A stretch of DNA of 64,000 nt from Heracleum sosnowskyi (lineage: Eukaryota > Streptophyta > Magnoliopsida > Apiales > Apiaceae): the NCBI GenBank assembly GCA_030848705.1, contig CM061238.1, forward strand, positions 27,496,655 through 27,560,654, written 5' to 3'. Under the pieces are notes generated by a model. The model saw only the letters and a list, made by a program, of their open reading frames with translations. It was not told the origin of the DNA and did no database searches. The translations under genes and the position numbers were made by a program. Position 1 is the first letter of the stretch; every line of letters begins with the position of its first letter. Shown here piece after piece: positions 33,601 through 44,470 of the stretch.

Positions 33601-36226
33601 AAGTTGGCAGTATCAAGCTTAGCAGATAAAAACTGAATTGACTGTTGGATGCCAGCAAATCCAGTAGCCACCAAGTTAGAAAGACTGTCAAGTTTGGCTT
33701 CCATAGACAGGCATCTATTTTCCAGGGCTTCCAACCGGGCAGTTTGAGTAGAGGGGCCACCAGTTCTCAACCTTTTTAGAGGTGAAAGAAGAGAATGGGG
33801 CATGTAGGCTGAGGGGTTTCTCATACTCTCATGGTTTTTCTGAGTGATCTCATCACTCCTCACTTAAGATCTCTCAAGGCCTAGTGCCTGATAAGTGTGG
33901 GCTCCCTCAATTGCACTCTGGACATACTCAAGTCCCTCTCCTTTTGCCAGCTCATTTGGTTGCCTCTCATTTTTTGGCTCACCTCTCTGTTCTTTTATCT
34001 CTCTGTTCTTTTTCTCTCCCTCACTCATCCTAGATGCTTGGGTATGAGCAGTACTTGCATGCATGGAAAAGGAGGGTTTAGAGTGTATCTTGATGAACTG
34101 AGAGAGTGGCACATCATCATCAGAGGCATCTTTAATAAGGACCTCATCATAAGCAGGCTGTGTGGAGGGGACAACAACTTTTCTAGAAATGTTACTATCA
34201 ACTGAAGGGGTGACAGTAGGTTTGACTGCATCTTGGACAGTAGGTTTGGTTGTGACATCAGCTTTGACTGCATCCTTGATAGCAGGTTTGTTTGTGACAG
34301 CATCATTTACAATGTCTTTGATAGCAGCTGAGGCTGTGACAGCAACTTCCCAAAGGTAAGATGCTCCTTAGAGGTTGAACAAGGTACTGTCTGTTTCAAT
34401 ATCTGGCAGAGTTGCACCTTGTTCTAGCTCATTGTTTGAAGGAGTGGTTTCCAACTCACTTTGAGAAATGGGTTCTTGTGGACCACTAGATGGGGGCTCA
34501 TCCATGATAGGAGATGGATGATCAAAACCTGAAGGGTTGGGACTGTCCCCCTCTCTAGGTTGTGGAGAAGAAGCAATAGATGGATTAGGGAAGGAAGAAG
34601 TTGAAAGTGGAGAAGAGAATATTGGCTGCCTCACGGGGTGAACTTGTGAAGCATCAATGGTTGAGGTGAAATCCTCACTGTGCCCTAACTCCTTGTGTGT
34701 TTCTGCAAGTGTAGGCTCCTCATTAGGTGAAACATGAGGTTGTGCAGACTCTTTACAGGGTGCCTTGGGAGACATGCCAGTTTCAATAGATGTCCCTTGT
34801 TGAGAAGGAACATCTAGGGAGGTGTTTTATGCCCTAATTTCTTCTATAGTCTTTTGGGAGACTGTAGGGTGGCTGATAGTGGTTTTGACCTTCTTAGCTA
34901 TCTTCTTTTTAGGCTCAAGAGGAACCACTGTGGGTTCAGTTTTACTACCTTCCTTATTTGTTGCACTAAGTGCAGGAACTCCCTAATTACTCTCAGTACT
35001 ACCACTAACACCAGTTTCCAAAGGTCTTTTCTTGGATTCTTGCAAGGCTTGTCTCTGGATTTTAGGTAGTCTAGAAAATCTAGGCTGAGTGTATGGTGTA
35101 GAATGGGGTTTAACTGAATTTGGTCTAATTCAGCCTCATCCTTGAGAGAGAAGGTTTCATACCCAGTGGGCAATGGAAAATCAAGGTCAGGCACTTGATC
35201 AACCATGTGTTGTGTGAAACAAAGTGGAATATGTGCATTCAAATTTTGTGAAGTGAGAGTTGTATGTGTGTTTCTTTTTAAAACATTGCAGGCCTCTGTG
35301 CGAGGAGCATTTTCATCAACATCACATAAAGAATTAATGCACAATATTAGAAAGCGATGATAGATAGATACCTTCTTATCTATGACAGCTTTGAGGTGTG
35401 CCATGAGTAGCTTTTCAACATCCACCTTGTAGCCATGGACAAGAGAGTGAGTGAGTTTCTTGATGTAGGTGGGTATACCATTCCAACAAGTGGTCTTTGT
35501 GGAGAACACCTTTCACCATGGCATCAAGAATCATGCTCCATTCTTTCCTGAGGTGCTTCCTGTCCATTTCACCAGATGGGTACCACTTTGTTGTACCCTC
35601 TTCGAGAATGGGTCCTGAATACCCAATTTTCAAGAAGAGTTTCTTCAAGGTTACATCATCTGCAAGATCCTTGTAGGTTTTTCCTGGTTCAAGCACAATT
35701 CCCAAAGATGCATTGATGCCTTGAATAGTGAGAGTGTAACTGTTCTCTTTGATTTTGAATTTGATGACTACATTGTCACCATCTCCCTGAGCAACAGCTG
35801 ACTCCCAGAAATTGTCAATCCTGTCTAGATCTAGAACAAGAGTTGAGGTAATAGCATACCCAAGATAGGACTTATTCAAGAAAGAAACAAGCCCTTTGAA
35901 GTCCTCACCGGCATCATTGGGAGAATAGATACCAACAAAGTTAGTTTGAGAAATTGATTGCTTACGGGCCATATTTGCTAATTGAGGTAAGAAAGAAGAA
36001 AATGAGTGAGTTGTTTGAGTAGAGAAGAAAGTTGTTTTGCTTTGTGGTTGTTTTGTGTCAGTTTTGATTTTGTCTGATTAACTAATGAATAAAGAGGGGA
36101 GCTCAGACGTTTCGCGTAAAAGAGGGGAAAAGTGGAATCGTGTCTTTACCCAGTAACTCCATCACGTGGGTTACTCACTTTATTCTCTGTCTACGTGGAG
36201 GTTGAATTAACAATTGTAACGGTCCA

Positions 36227-36480
36227 CTACTTTTGACAGTAACCCGTGCGCTGAAACAAACTGTCAGTGACATTTGGTGTGATGACAGTAGGTTTTGCTT
36301 GACAACAACTTTGTCGCGAAAACTTACTGTCATCGTTAAGTACCTTAATGACAGTATCTTTTAAAACTCTTGACAGAATGTTATTCACTGCTGTCAAGAA
36401 ACTAATTGTCATGGCATACTGTGACAGTTACTTTTCTTGACGACAGTAACCCTTGCGGAAAACAATGACTGTCGATAATT
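36227..36480. promoter_or_regulatory. Cluster of CTGTCA/TGACAG hexamers upstream of ORF3
   Basis: Eight exact CTGTCA or TGACAG hexamers plus several one-base variants (GACGACAGT, ATTGTCATG, TTGACAAC) lie in about 250 bp, in both orientations. Chance expectation at equal base use is about 0.12. TGAC-core sites of this form are the recognition type of plant TALE (KNOX/BELL) homeodomain proteins (established). That they act so here is inference. Confidence 0.6.
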
Positions 36481-36670
36481 TTAATGGATATTTTCATTAA
36501 TTTACTTAACTAAAGAATCACCAGACACACATATTCAATTTAATCAAGAATTTGTTTTCATGCACAGTAGAAATATCAGACAATCAAAGCAAACACATAC
36601 TACACTGATTAAGAAAGATAGAAGCAAATAGGATAAGTCTTATTAATGAAATCATTTTAACAACTGAGAA

Positions 36671-36916
36671 TTACAATTTATGATTAACGATTTCATTCAC
36701 TAATCCTAGAACTTCTGAACGAGTTTCTTCTTCTGTGCGGCCTTCCTGCTTGAGGAGCACTTGAAGTTCTTTCTCTTGTTCTTGCCACTTTGCCTCTTTC
36801 TCTTTTTCATCTTCGAGGGACTCATCCACCTGTTGGAACATCTTTCCCACTTCTTCTTCTTGCGAGGAAACACTCTATACTATAGGCTTGTACTCGACTC
36901 CTACTTTGTTTTCCAT
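36671..36916 (-). pseudogene. Small Glu/Lys/Gln-rich ORF between pol and ORF3
   Basis: ATG at 36916 to TAA at 36671 would give 81 residues, with one TAG at codon 14. The body is highly charged (EKEKEAKWQEQEKELQ) with heptad-like spacing, so a coiled coil is likely. It lies about 400 bases after the RNase H stop and 700 before the ORF3 start. No homologue recognised. It may be a fourth reading frame of the element or part of a spliced ORF3. Confidence 0.5.
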
Positions 36917-37319
36917 TTTACCTTTTCTGAATGTGAAACTAATATGGCGTAAGGTTCAATTTATAGGCATACTAGATGAGAGATAAGGTAAATGGTCAAC
37001 AGTTTGGAATACCCATACAACTACCACAGATTGCAATTAAGAGTTATGTCCTCCACTAATCCAACAATTAACACATATATAACCAATCAGTGCAATTCCC
37101 TTGACAAATTTCTCAAATTTTGAAACCATTCAAGTTAATGACACACAAAGTCTAACTATTAACCAGTACGACTAGCACAAAATTCAATTTTAGCCTAGTC
37201 ATAGCAAACATGCTGTCAAAATGAATAGTGACTAAGTGGACAGTAACTTCTCATGACAGCAACTTAGAAGCTATTGTCACGAGCTGCAATTAGAATTTGA
37301 AAATGTAAAAACTAGTAAT

Positions 37320-38859
37320 TTAACATACCAGATTGAGCATTCCCAATTCACTTACCAACCTGTTAAAGGTGGCTTCATCCAATGGTTTTGTGAAGATATC
37401 TGCAAGTTGCTTTTCTGTTGGGACATAAATCAGTTTCACAGTTCCTCTTTCAACATGCTCTCTTATGAAATGATGTCTGATATCAATGTGCTTTGTCCTA
37501 GAGTGTTGAACAGGATTGTCTAAGATGGTTATGGCACTAGTGTTGTCACAGAAGATAGGAATGTTGTTTAACACTAGACCATAATCCAAAAGCTGATTTT
37601 TCATCCACAGAATTTGTGCACAGCAACTTCCAGCTGCAATGTATTCAGCTTCTGCAGTTGATGTAGAGACTGAATGCTTATACCAATCTTCCACCAAGAA
37701 ATTGACAGCTACCTGTTGTACTTTTTCTGTCAATTCTACATCCAGCATAGTCTGAATCAGAGTACCCAACTAGATAAAATCCAGTATTTTTAGGATACCA
37801 AAGGCCTAGATTAGGAGTGCCTTTTAGATATCTAAAAATCCTCTTGATAGCAACCAAGTGTGACTCCTTTGGATCAGCTTGAAATCTTGCACAGAGACAT
37901 ATAACAAACATTATGTCAGGTCTGCTAGTAGTTAAGTAGAGGAGAGATCATGCCATGTCTCTGTAAGCACTAGAGTCCACTTTCTTTCCTTTGGGATCAA
38001 GATCCAGATTGGTTGATGTAGAGATGAGAGTCTTGGCAGGTGATGAATCTTCTAAGTTGAACTTTTTGAGAAGTTCTTTGATATATTTGTCTTGGCATAT
38101 AAAGATTCCATCACTTTGTTGAAGGACTTGTAGACTAAGGAAGAATGACAGTTCTCCCATCATGCTCATCTCATATTTGTTTCTCATTAGAAATGAAAAC
38201 TTCTCACACAGTTTTTCATTTGTTGATCCAAAAATAATGTCATCAACATAGATTTGAACCAGAATGATGTATTTGCCATGATGCTTGTAGAATAGAGTTT
38301 TATCTACTACACCTCTAGTAAACTGATTTTCCAATAGAAAGGTAGAGAGTGTATCATACCAAACTCTAGGAGCTTGTTTCAATCCATACAGTGCTTTGAA
38401 CAATTTGTATACAAAGTTATACAATTCAGCATCTTCAAATCCAGGTGGCTGTTCAACATACACCTCTTCCTCCAACTCTCCATTAAGAAAGACACTTTTG
38501 ACATCCATTTGGAATACTTTGAAGTTATAGTGTGCAACAAAAGCTAGAAAGATCCTTATAGCTTCAAGGCTGGTAACAGGTGCAAATGTCTCATCATAAT
38601 CTATTTCTTCCTGTTGACAGTAACATTTTGCTACTAGCCTTGATTTGTTTCTTGTCACCATTCTACTCTCATCCAATTTGTTCCTGAAGACCCACTTTGT
38701 CTCAATGACTAATTTTCCTTTAGGTCTTGGAACCAACTTCCATACATTGTTTCTTTCAAACTGGTTGAGTTTTTCTTGCATATCAATCACCCAATCAGAA
38801 TCCAACAATGCTTCATCAATTGTTTTTGGTTCCATTTGAGACAGAAAACATGAGAACAT
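37320..38859 (-). pseudogene. Copia reverse transcriptase and RNase H (copy B)
   Basis: The open piece 38859-37948 carries the Copia RT with [29 protein letters not shown] and the catalytic YVDD. A stop near 37948 separates it from the connection and RNase H region, which continues in 37911-37678 and, after a frameshift, in 37769-37320. The RNase H part shows GYSDSDYAG, the conserved AEAEYIAA, the FCDN motif and the terminal ADIFTKPL. All catalytic residues are still readable, but the frame is broken at least twice. Confidence 0.9.
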
Positions 38860-38886
38860 GTTGTCAGTAGAGACATTATTCCTTGT

Positions 38887-39609
38887 TCATACCCCAAGGG
38901 AAGGATTGCTAATGATTAAATCATTAGTGTGATCCTTGTTCCATTTTGTGGTTCTGGGCAAGCTTCTGTTTTGATCTGGTGGATTAGCTCCAGTTTGAGG
39001 AGATGAATCTTCACCAGTGCAGTTGTCTCCACTATGCTCTTCATTATCTCCAGAGTCACCATCATTTTGAAGATTAGTTGAAATGGTTTGTGACTGAGCT
39101 GGAGTTTGATTAACATCATTAGCATTGATAACATCTTTCTCAAGATCAACAGTTTGAGTGTAGCCCAAGTGTAGCCCAACAGTTTGAGCTGGAGTTTGAT
39201 TAACATCATTAGCTTCATCCTTTGACTCTAGAAACTTCACCCAAGTGTACCTAGAGTAATCATCCACCATGACCGATGCATATTTCTTTTTGGCTAAGGA
39301 TGGAGCATTTACTGGGCCAAAAAGATCCATGTGAATCAACTTGAGTGGCTCAGTGTTGGTGTTTACTTGCTTTGACATGTGCACAGCTCTTCTCAATTTT
39401 CCCATTTGACAATCCTCACACAGTCCTTCTTGACAGAATTCTTGTTGAGGTAGTCCTCTCACAAGCTCCTTCTTCATTAGAATATTCATTGTCTTGAAGT
39501 TGAGGTGAGAGAGTTTCCTGTGCCAAAGCATGTTGTCACCAACAGTAGCTTTACTGTAGAAATAGTAAATTTTATCCTTCTTTGTTGAACTTAGATCAGC
39601 AACAAACAA
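38887..39609 (-). pseudogene. Copia integrase, catalytic core deleted (copy B)
   Basis: The pre-integrase HHCC zinc region (MLWHRKLSHLNF, CEDCQMGK) and the first catalytic Asp (HMDLFGP) are present, followed by MVDDYSRYTWVKFLESKDEA. The second Asp and the Glu of the DD35E triad are missing. The text jumps to the integrase-RT linker, which carries a duplicated block (39096-39123 and 39186-39213). The element could not have integrated with this integrase. Confidence 0.88.
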
Positions 39610-39628
39610 GCTTCATTTCCTCACTCCT

Positions 39629-40080
39629 TTAAGAGAGGCTTCCATCTTTCTTGTGATAGATGTTGCAAACCATCATATCAAAGTCAACCTTAAATCCTCT
39701 GTCACTGAATTGGCTAACACTGAGTAGATTGTGATTTAATCCATCAACAAGAGCAATATCATTGATGACAACATTCCCAATTTCCAGACAACAATATCCC
39801 ACAGTGTAACCTTTGTTGTTGTCTCCAAAGGTTATGATTGGGCCAGCTTTTTCAACAAAATGTGATAACAGGGCTTTATCACCTGTCATGGTCTTGAGCA
39901 TCCACTGTCAATGATCCACATGACCTGTTTCTTTTTCTTGCCCTGCAAAACAAATTGTATTTAGGTTGCATTTGGTACCCAAATCTTGTTGGGTCCTGCA
40001 GATTTAGTAACACCTGAGTTTCCATCATTTTCAACAGTAACATCACCATCAGAAATCACCTGCTTGACTTCTTTTCTCAC
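39629..40080 (-). pseudogene. Copia protease (copy B)
   Basis: The active-site region WIIDSGCSR is at about 39925-39899. A one-base deletion immediately after it shifts the frame into 39901-39629, which continues with MTGDKALLSHF and HNLLSVSQFSDRGFKVDF typical of the Copia protease domain. A further stop lies just upstream near 39966. Confidence 0.85.
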
Positions 40081-42604
40081 TCACTCAGTTTTAGAATTAG
40101 ACATTGTCTTCTTCTTAGTGGGTGTTGCCTTTTTACTGACATCAGTAGGCTTAGAAGTCTTAACAGTTTGCATGTAAGAGCATTTTTCAGTAGACAGAAT
40201 AGGCAAATTGAAACATGTACTCATGGCAGTGATCTTACAAGGCATGCAATCAGTGTTTTTACAGAAATCCATAGTTCTATGCATAATAGGGTTCTATGTA
40301 AGTTACCATTGACCTTAGTCACATTGATTTTACTCTCTGTTGGTATCTTACAAACATGTGTTAGATGGTTAGAGGAGCCACAATTATTGCATAGTTTCTT
40401 AGGAGCATTCTTAACATAAGCATAACCATTACCTTTGTTGATTCCTAACTTGCCATTCCTATTCTTAGACTTGTAGGCATCTGTGTTGACAGTATGTTCT
40501 GAAGTTGCTATCGAGTTATTCTTGATAGTACCTTTTACACCTACTGTCTTGACAACAGGCTTAGAAGTTACTGTCTTGGATACTCTTTTGACAGTATCTT
40601 TGGAAGTTTCTGTCTTGCCATTGATGACATCATCTTTAGAACATTCTGTCAGATTGTTTGGCAAAGTTACTATCTTGGGAATTTTGACAATATCTTTTCC
40701 TTCAACAGGTGTGTTGTCAACACTCTCGTCTTCATCAAGGAGTTCTTGCTTGATGAGCATGGCTTCCTCATCAAACTCAAATTCCGCAATCTTGAAAATT
40801 GGTTTGTGAAGCCTTTTGAGAATGTGAGGTTTGACAGTAACATCATTTGAACAATCATGATCCACAATTTCCTTACCAGGTCTTCTACCATAATCAAAAC
40901 CTACTCCAACTTTCTGATTCTCAGTGTGTTTCTCATTGTAATCCTGAACTACCTTAGATGAGTTCCTGAAAGCCTTAAATTTGAATTCATTTTCAGTGAT
41001 CTCATTTCTCAGAAACTCTTATATCTCCTTAGCACAGACTAAGTCATTTTTAAGTCTAGCATTTTCTTGAGCTAAGGAGTCTAATGAACTAGTCTTAAGC
41101 AAAAGCATTTCATTTTCAGATTTGAGTGTTTCATTCAGTATAGTTAGCCTAGCAATTTCTTCATTTGCAGCAGTTAAACTGGTATGGATGTTAAACATTT
41201 CAGCAATCAATTCTTCAACAGTTTGCTTATATTCATCTTTAGACATATCAAGCAAAATAAGTGATGGTACCTGATTTGAGGAGCTTGATGAGGCATCATC
41301 AGATTTATCCATGAGGGCTAAGTTCACATATTCTTCCTCCTCTTCATCATCAGATTCATCCCAACATTTTCCTTCAGCCACATAGGCTCTTCTTTGTCCT
41401 TTCTTGAACTGTCCACTAGATCCTTTGTCCATTTTCTGGTTTTGCTTTGGCCTTCTGCATTCTGTAGCAAAATGACCAGGTTCATTGCAGTTGTAGCATC
41501 TAAACTTTGACCTATCCACCATCCTTGTCTTGTATCCTCCTCTTGTGGCACCACCAGCAGCCTTAGATGAATTCCCTTTGCTGAACTTAGATGTTTGACC
41601 CTGAGGCTTGTATGGCTTGTCTCTTTTGAACTTATGTTCCTGAACTTATTTACCATATAATCCATGGTTGGATTGTCCATTCTTTCCATCTCTTCTATAG
41701 TGTAGAAGTCTTCATCTTCAACATCATTAAGTTGCAGCACCACCTTCTCCTCATCATCCACCACCTCTTCAATCTTTAGAGATGACACATGAGTTAGTTG
41801 AATGATTTGCATTGCTTCACTTGGTTGGGTGACCTTTGGCTCATGAGCTACAAGAGCACCAGACATATTTGTCATTTTGCCTTTTGATCCATTTTGTATG
41901 GCTCTTTTCTGAAAGAGTTCTAGCTCATATGACTTGAGCACACCATACAATGTTTCAAGAGAAACATTGTTCAGGTCTCTTCCTTCTCTGATTGCAGTAA
42001 CTTTGTATTCAAGATGCTCAGGAAGAGTGAGCAAGAACTTAACATTGATTTCTTTCTTCTCATAGAACTTGCCATGAATCTGGAGTTCAGTTAGAAGTTT
42101 GCTAAACCTTTCAAACATCCGTGTTAGCTCTTCACCAGGTTTTTCCATGAAGGCTTCATATTGAGATACAAGAATTTGTCTTTTATTTTCTCTAACCTCT
42201 TCACTTCCTTCGCATAGCAGTTCGATTTTGTTCCACATCTCTTTGGCTGATGTGCATCCAATAACGTTCCCATACATGGCTTTGTCCAAGGTGAGGGAAT
42301 CAAGCAAGATAAGCTACACATAGTCATCCAGAGCCACCTTTTCTTTTTCTGGTTCTAAAAACTCTGAAGGCTTCTTGGCGACCCAGTGTGCTGGAATAAC
42401 GAAACCATCTACCGTCGAGGCTGAAATCTCCTTCTGAGGAACAGAGAGACCATTCTCGATGATTCCCATGTATAATGGATTTGAAGCTTTGATAAACAAC
42501 AAGATCTTTCTCTTCCATATGTTGTAGTTCTCTTTATCAAAAGCTGGGATCTTGATACTACTTGACTTCTGCGCACTCGTCATAATCTCATATTTGTATG
42601 TCAA
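40081..42604 (-). pseudogene. Copia gag with two CCHC zinc knuckles (copy B)
   Basis: The ATG is at 42604 (42574 is also possible). The N-terminus has IPAFDKENYNIWKRK, the UBN2-type gag start. A TAG at 42314 and a frameshift near 41645 break the frame; a TAA at 41019 follows. The knuckles are CYNCNEPGHFATEC (about 41500-41459) and CNNCGSSNHLTHVC (about 40390-40346), both CX2CX4HX4C. Between them lie a coiled-coil-like segment and a Thr/Val-rich linker containing many CTGTCA/TGACAG hexamers. A Cys-containing tail leads to protease. Confidence 0.85.
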
Positions 42605-42606
42605 TC

Positions 42607-42622
42607 TGTTGCTCTGATACCA
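42607..42622 (-). other. Primer binding site of copy B (initiator tRNA-Met)
   Basis: On the - strand TGGTATCAGAGCAACA follows two bases after the 5' LTR end. It is complementary to the 3' end of initiator tRNA-Met, the usual primer of plant Copia elements. Confidence 0.93.
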
Positions 42623-42624
42623 GT

Positions 42625-43650
42625 TGTTGGTCCTTGAGTATTGCAGAAGGGGGGGTTGAATGCAATTCTGATAAATTTCAGTCTCTGTTTCAACAACTAA
42701 AACTAAGATTAATGTTTATCAGTAGAAGAAATGCAAGCACAAGTAGATTACTCACAAAATAAATGTTTTATTTATTTTGCAAAGTGTTTGTACAACCTTG
42801 AGAAAAACGTGTCTTACTCAAGCTTCAATTTCTTCAAATGTACAAATTAGAATAAGAGATAGTCTAAGTACACTACTCCTATCTCTATCATCACGGGTTT
42901 GTGGAGTTGCTGTCATTATCTTGTGACAGCTCCTTACAACTTGCATACCCATGTGACTTTCCTAAATTGCTATACAACCAGAGTTATCAATACATAAAAA
43001 GTAATCTAGATACATTCTAAGTTAAGCTAACACAATCCCAGTAGATATTGATTTGTCATACTCTTAAATTGGTAAGCTTTGTCTTGTTATCTCTAAAGCT
43101 TCTGTCGTAGTCTTTGAAGGCCTGATACAGTGTTGGGATACTACAGCACGCCTGTTTCTTGAACATCCAAACTGTCACATGTTTGACTGGGTAGATCCCC
43201 AATTCAAAGTTAATCCCTTTGAGACAGTATCCTGCACTGCCAAGTTTGCTGTCACAAGAATGCGCTTTTGGTGACAGTATGAAATCCCCGCAATAGTTGC
43301 TGTCAAGAGTTCCAAACTTACTGTCAGGAGAATAGAAAGTTGTTGTCTCAAGGCTTCCACCAATGTTGCTGTCAGAGAGAATATGTTGTCATACCTTGCA
43401 ATTTGTTGTCTTCTTCTAACCTTACTGTCAATGATATGACAGTAACTTTTATTCTTGTTGTCGACTTGATTTATTCCTTGAGGCTTGAACAAATGAATGA
43501 ACTTCTTCCAAGATATACAAACAATTTTATTACAGCAAATTAATTGGCTACAAGAACACACTCTGGTTGTGACAATACTACTTAATAAAATTAAGTATTA
43601 TTAAACATAAAGTTAAGTTGTCTCTATGTTATCACCCATAAATCCTAACA
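42625..43650 (-). repeat. 5' LTR of copy B, complete (1026 bp)
   Basis: On the - strand it starts TGTTAGGATTT (43650) and ends CAAGGACCAACA (42625). It contains about ten exact CTGTCA/TGACAG hexamers. It closely matches the truncated 3' LTR (27965-28880) and more distantly the copy A LTR. Confidence 0.93.
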
Positions 43651-44470
43651 GGGTGTTATCACTTGAGAAATTAATCGAGAAGATGATTAAGGGAGGAGAT
43701 CTCAGTGAGTTTGTCGGTGATTTGCGTGACAAATTGGCTCCAAAAGACAAGAGAAAGGATAAGGAGCCCAAAGAAAAAGAAATGTACCGAGGTGAAGTCC
43801 GAACGATTTCTGGAGGCACAGTCATGGACCGATGCAGTAACACTGCCAGAAAGAAGTATGCCCGAAAAGTCTATAGTTTGTACCAGGCTAATGTAGCCAA
43901 ACAAGCCTTACCTATCGCTTTTACCGAAGATGGTTATGAAGATGTGATATAGCCGCACGAAGACCCACTTATCATCAACCTTGTCATTGGGGAGAACAAA
44001 ATATGGAAAGTTCTTATGGATGGTGGTAGTTCGGTCAACATCCTTTATCACATGACATACAACAAGATGAACTTAGGAGGTGAACAATTGGAACCCTGTC
44101 ATGAAGCCCCTCTGTATGGCTTCGGAAACCAGCCCGTTCCGATCGAATGGACAATTACCCTTCCAATGTCTTTGGGAAAGACACCTTACACTTTTGAAAA
44201 AGAAGCAAAGTTTTATGTGGTGCGAGTAGACAGCCCCTACAATGGCATTATAGGAAGGCCGATCCTAACTGCCTTCCAAGCCGTGGCCTCCATTCCCCAC
44301 ATGAAGTTGAAATTCCCAACTGAACACGGCGTCGGGGAGATGAGAGGAGATCAGAAAGCTGCTAAGATCATTATGTTGGAAGACCTCGAGAAAGATCAGG
44401 ACGTGGAAATTCCGAAGGGGGGAAAAGAAAAAGGGGAGAAAACGATGCCGGGAGCAGCCATCAGACGATG
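43651..44470 (+). pseudogene. Tat gag C-terminus and protease
   Basis: The frame resumes after the Copia insertion with EKLIEKMIKGGDLSEFV, the segment that follows the zinc knuckle in Tat gags. A TAG at 43950 interrupts it where a Tyr codon is expected. The protease follows, with active site VLMDGGSSVNIL (about 44010-44045) and the flap-like IIGRPILTAFQAV. The frame ends with TGA at 44469-44471. Confidence 0.85.

Larger units (their letters stand above)
29012..35972 (-). pseudogene. ORF3 of Sirevirus-like element, near complete (copy B)
   Basis: From an ATG at 35972 to a stop at 29012, about 5.0 kb after removing the solo LTR at 30653-32565, so nearly 1,700 codons. The N-terminal 180 residues form a compact region (SQTNFVGIYSPNDAGEDF, DRIDNFWESA). 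They resemble in layout the extra 3' ORFs of Asteraceae Copia elements (my recollection; needs a search). Two frameshifts bracket 35509-34898. Then come Pro/Ser-rich, Lys/Glu-rich, helical, acidic, TV-repeat, basic and Leu-rich segments as in copy A. In-frame stops include 34368, 33864, 33543 and 29630. LTR plus duplication (1918 bp, 3n+1) accounts for the frame change across the solo LTR. No transmembrane or signal segment seen. Confidence 0.75.
35973..37319 (-). other. Pol-ORF3 intergenic spacer of copy B
   Basis: About 1.35 kb between the RNase H stop and the ORF3 ATG. It contains a dense CTGTCA/TGACAG cluster (36227-36480) and a small coiled-coil-like ORF (36671-36916), each listed separately. 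The rest is AT-rich with no other coding signal seen. Copy A lacks this region through its internal deletion. Confidence 0.75.
27965..43650 (-). mobile_element. Sirevirus-like Copia element, copy B (15.7 kb including a solo LTR)
   Basis: Read on the - strand: 5' LTR (43650-42625), PBS for initiator tRNA-Met, gag with two CCHC knuckles, protease, integrase (partly deleted), RT, RNase H, a small ORF, the giant ORF3, a polypurine tract and a 3' LTR (28880-27965). It lies inside the Tat gag. A solo LTR of another element (30653-32565) sits in ORF3. The outer 113 bp of the 3' LTR and any target duplication are missing. It is the longer and more informative copy of the family also present at 1-10718. 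Confidence 0.92.

Noticed and set aside
29012..35972. ORF3 as a classical env glycoprotein
   Set aside because: No signal peptide, hydrophobic anchor or fusion-like segment is visible in either copy; most of the ORF is charged or low complexity.
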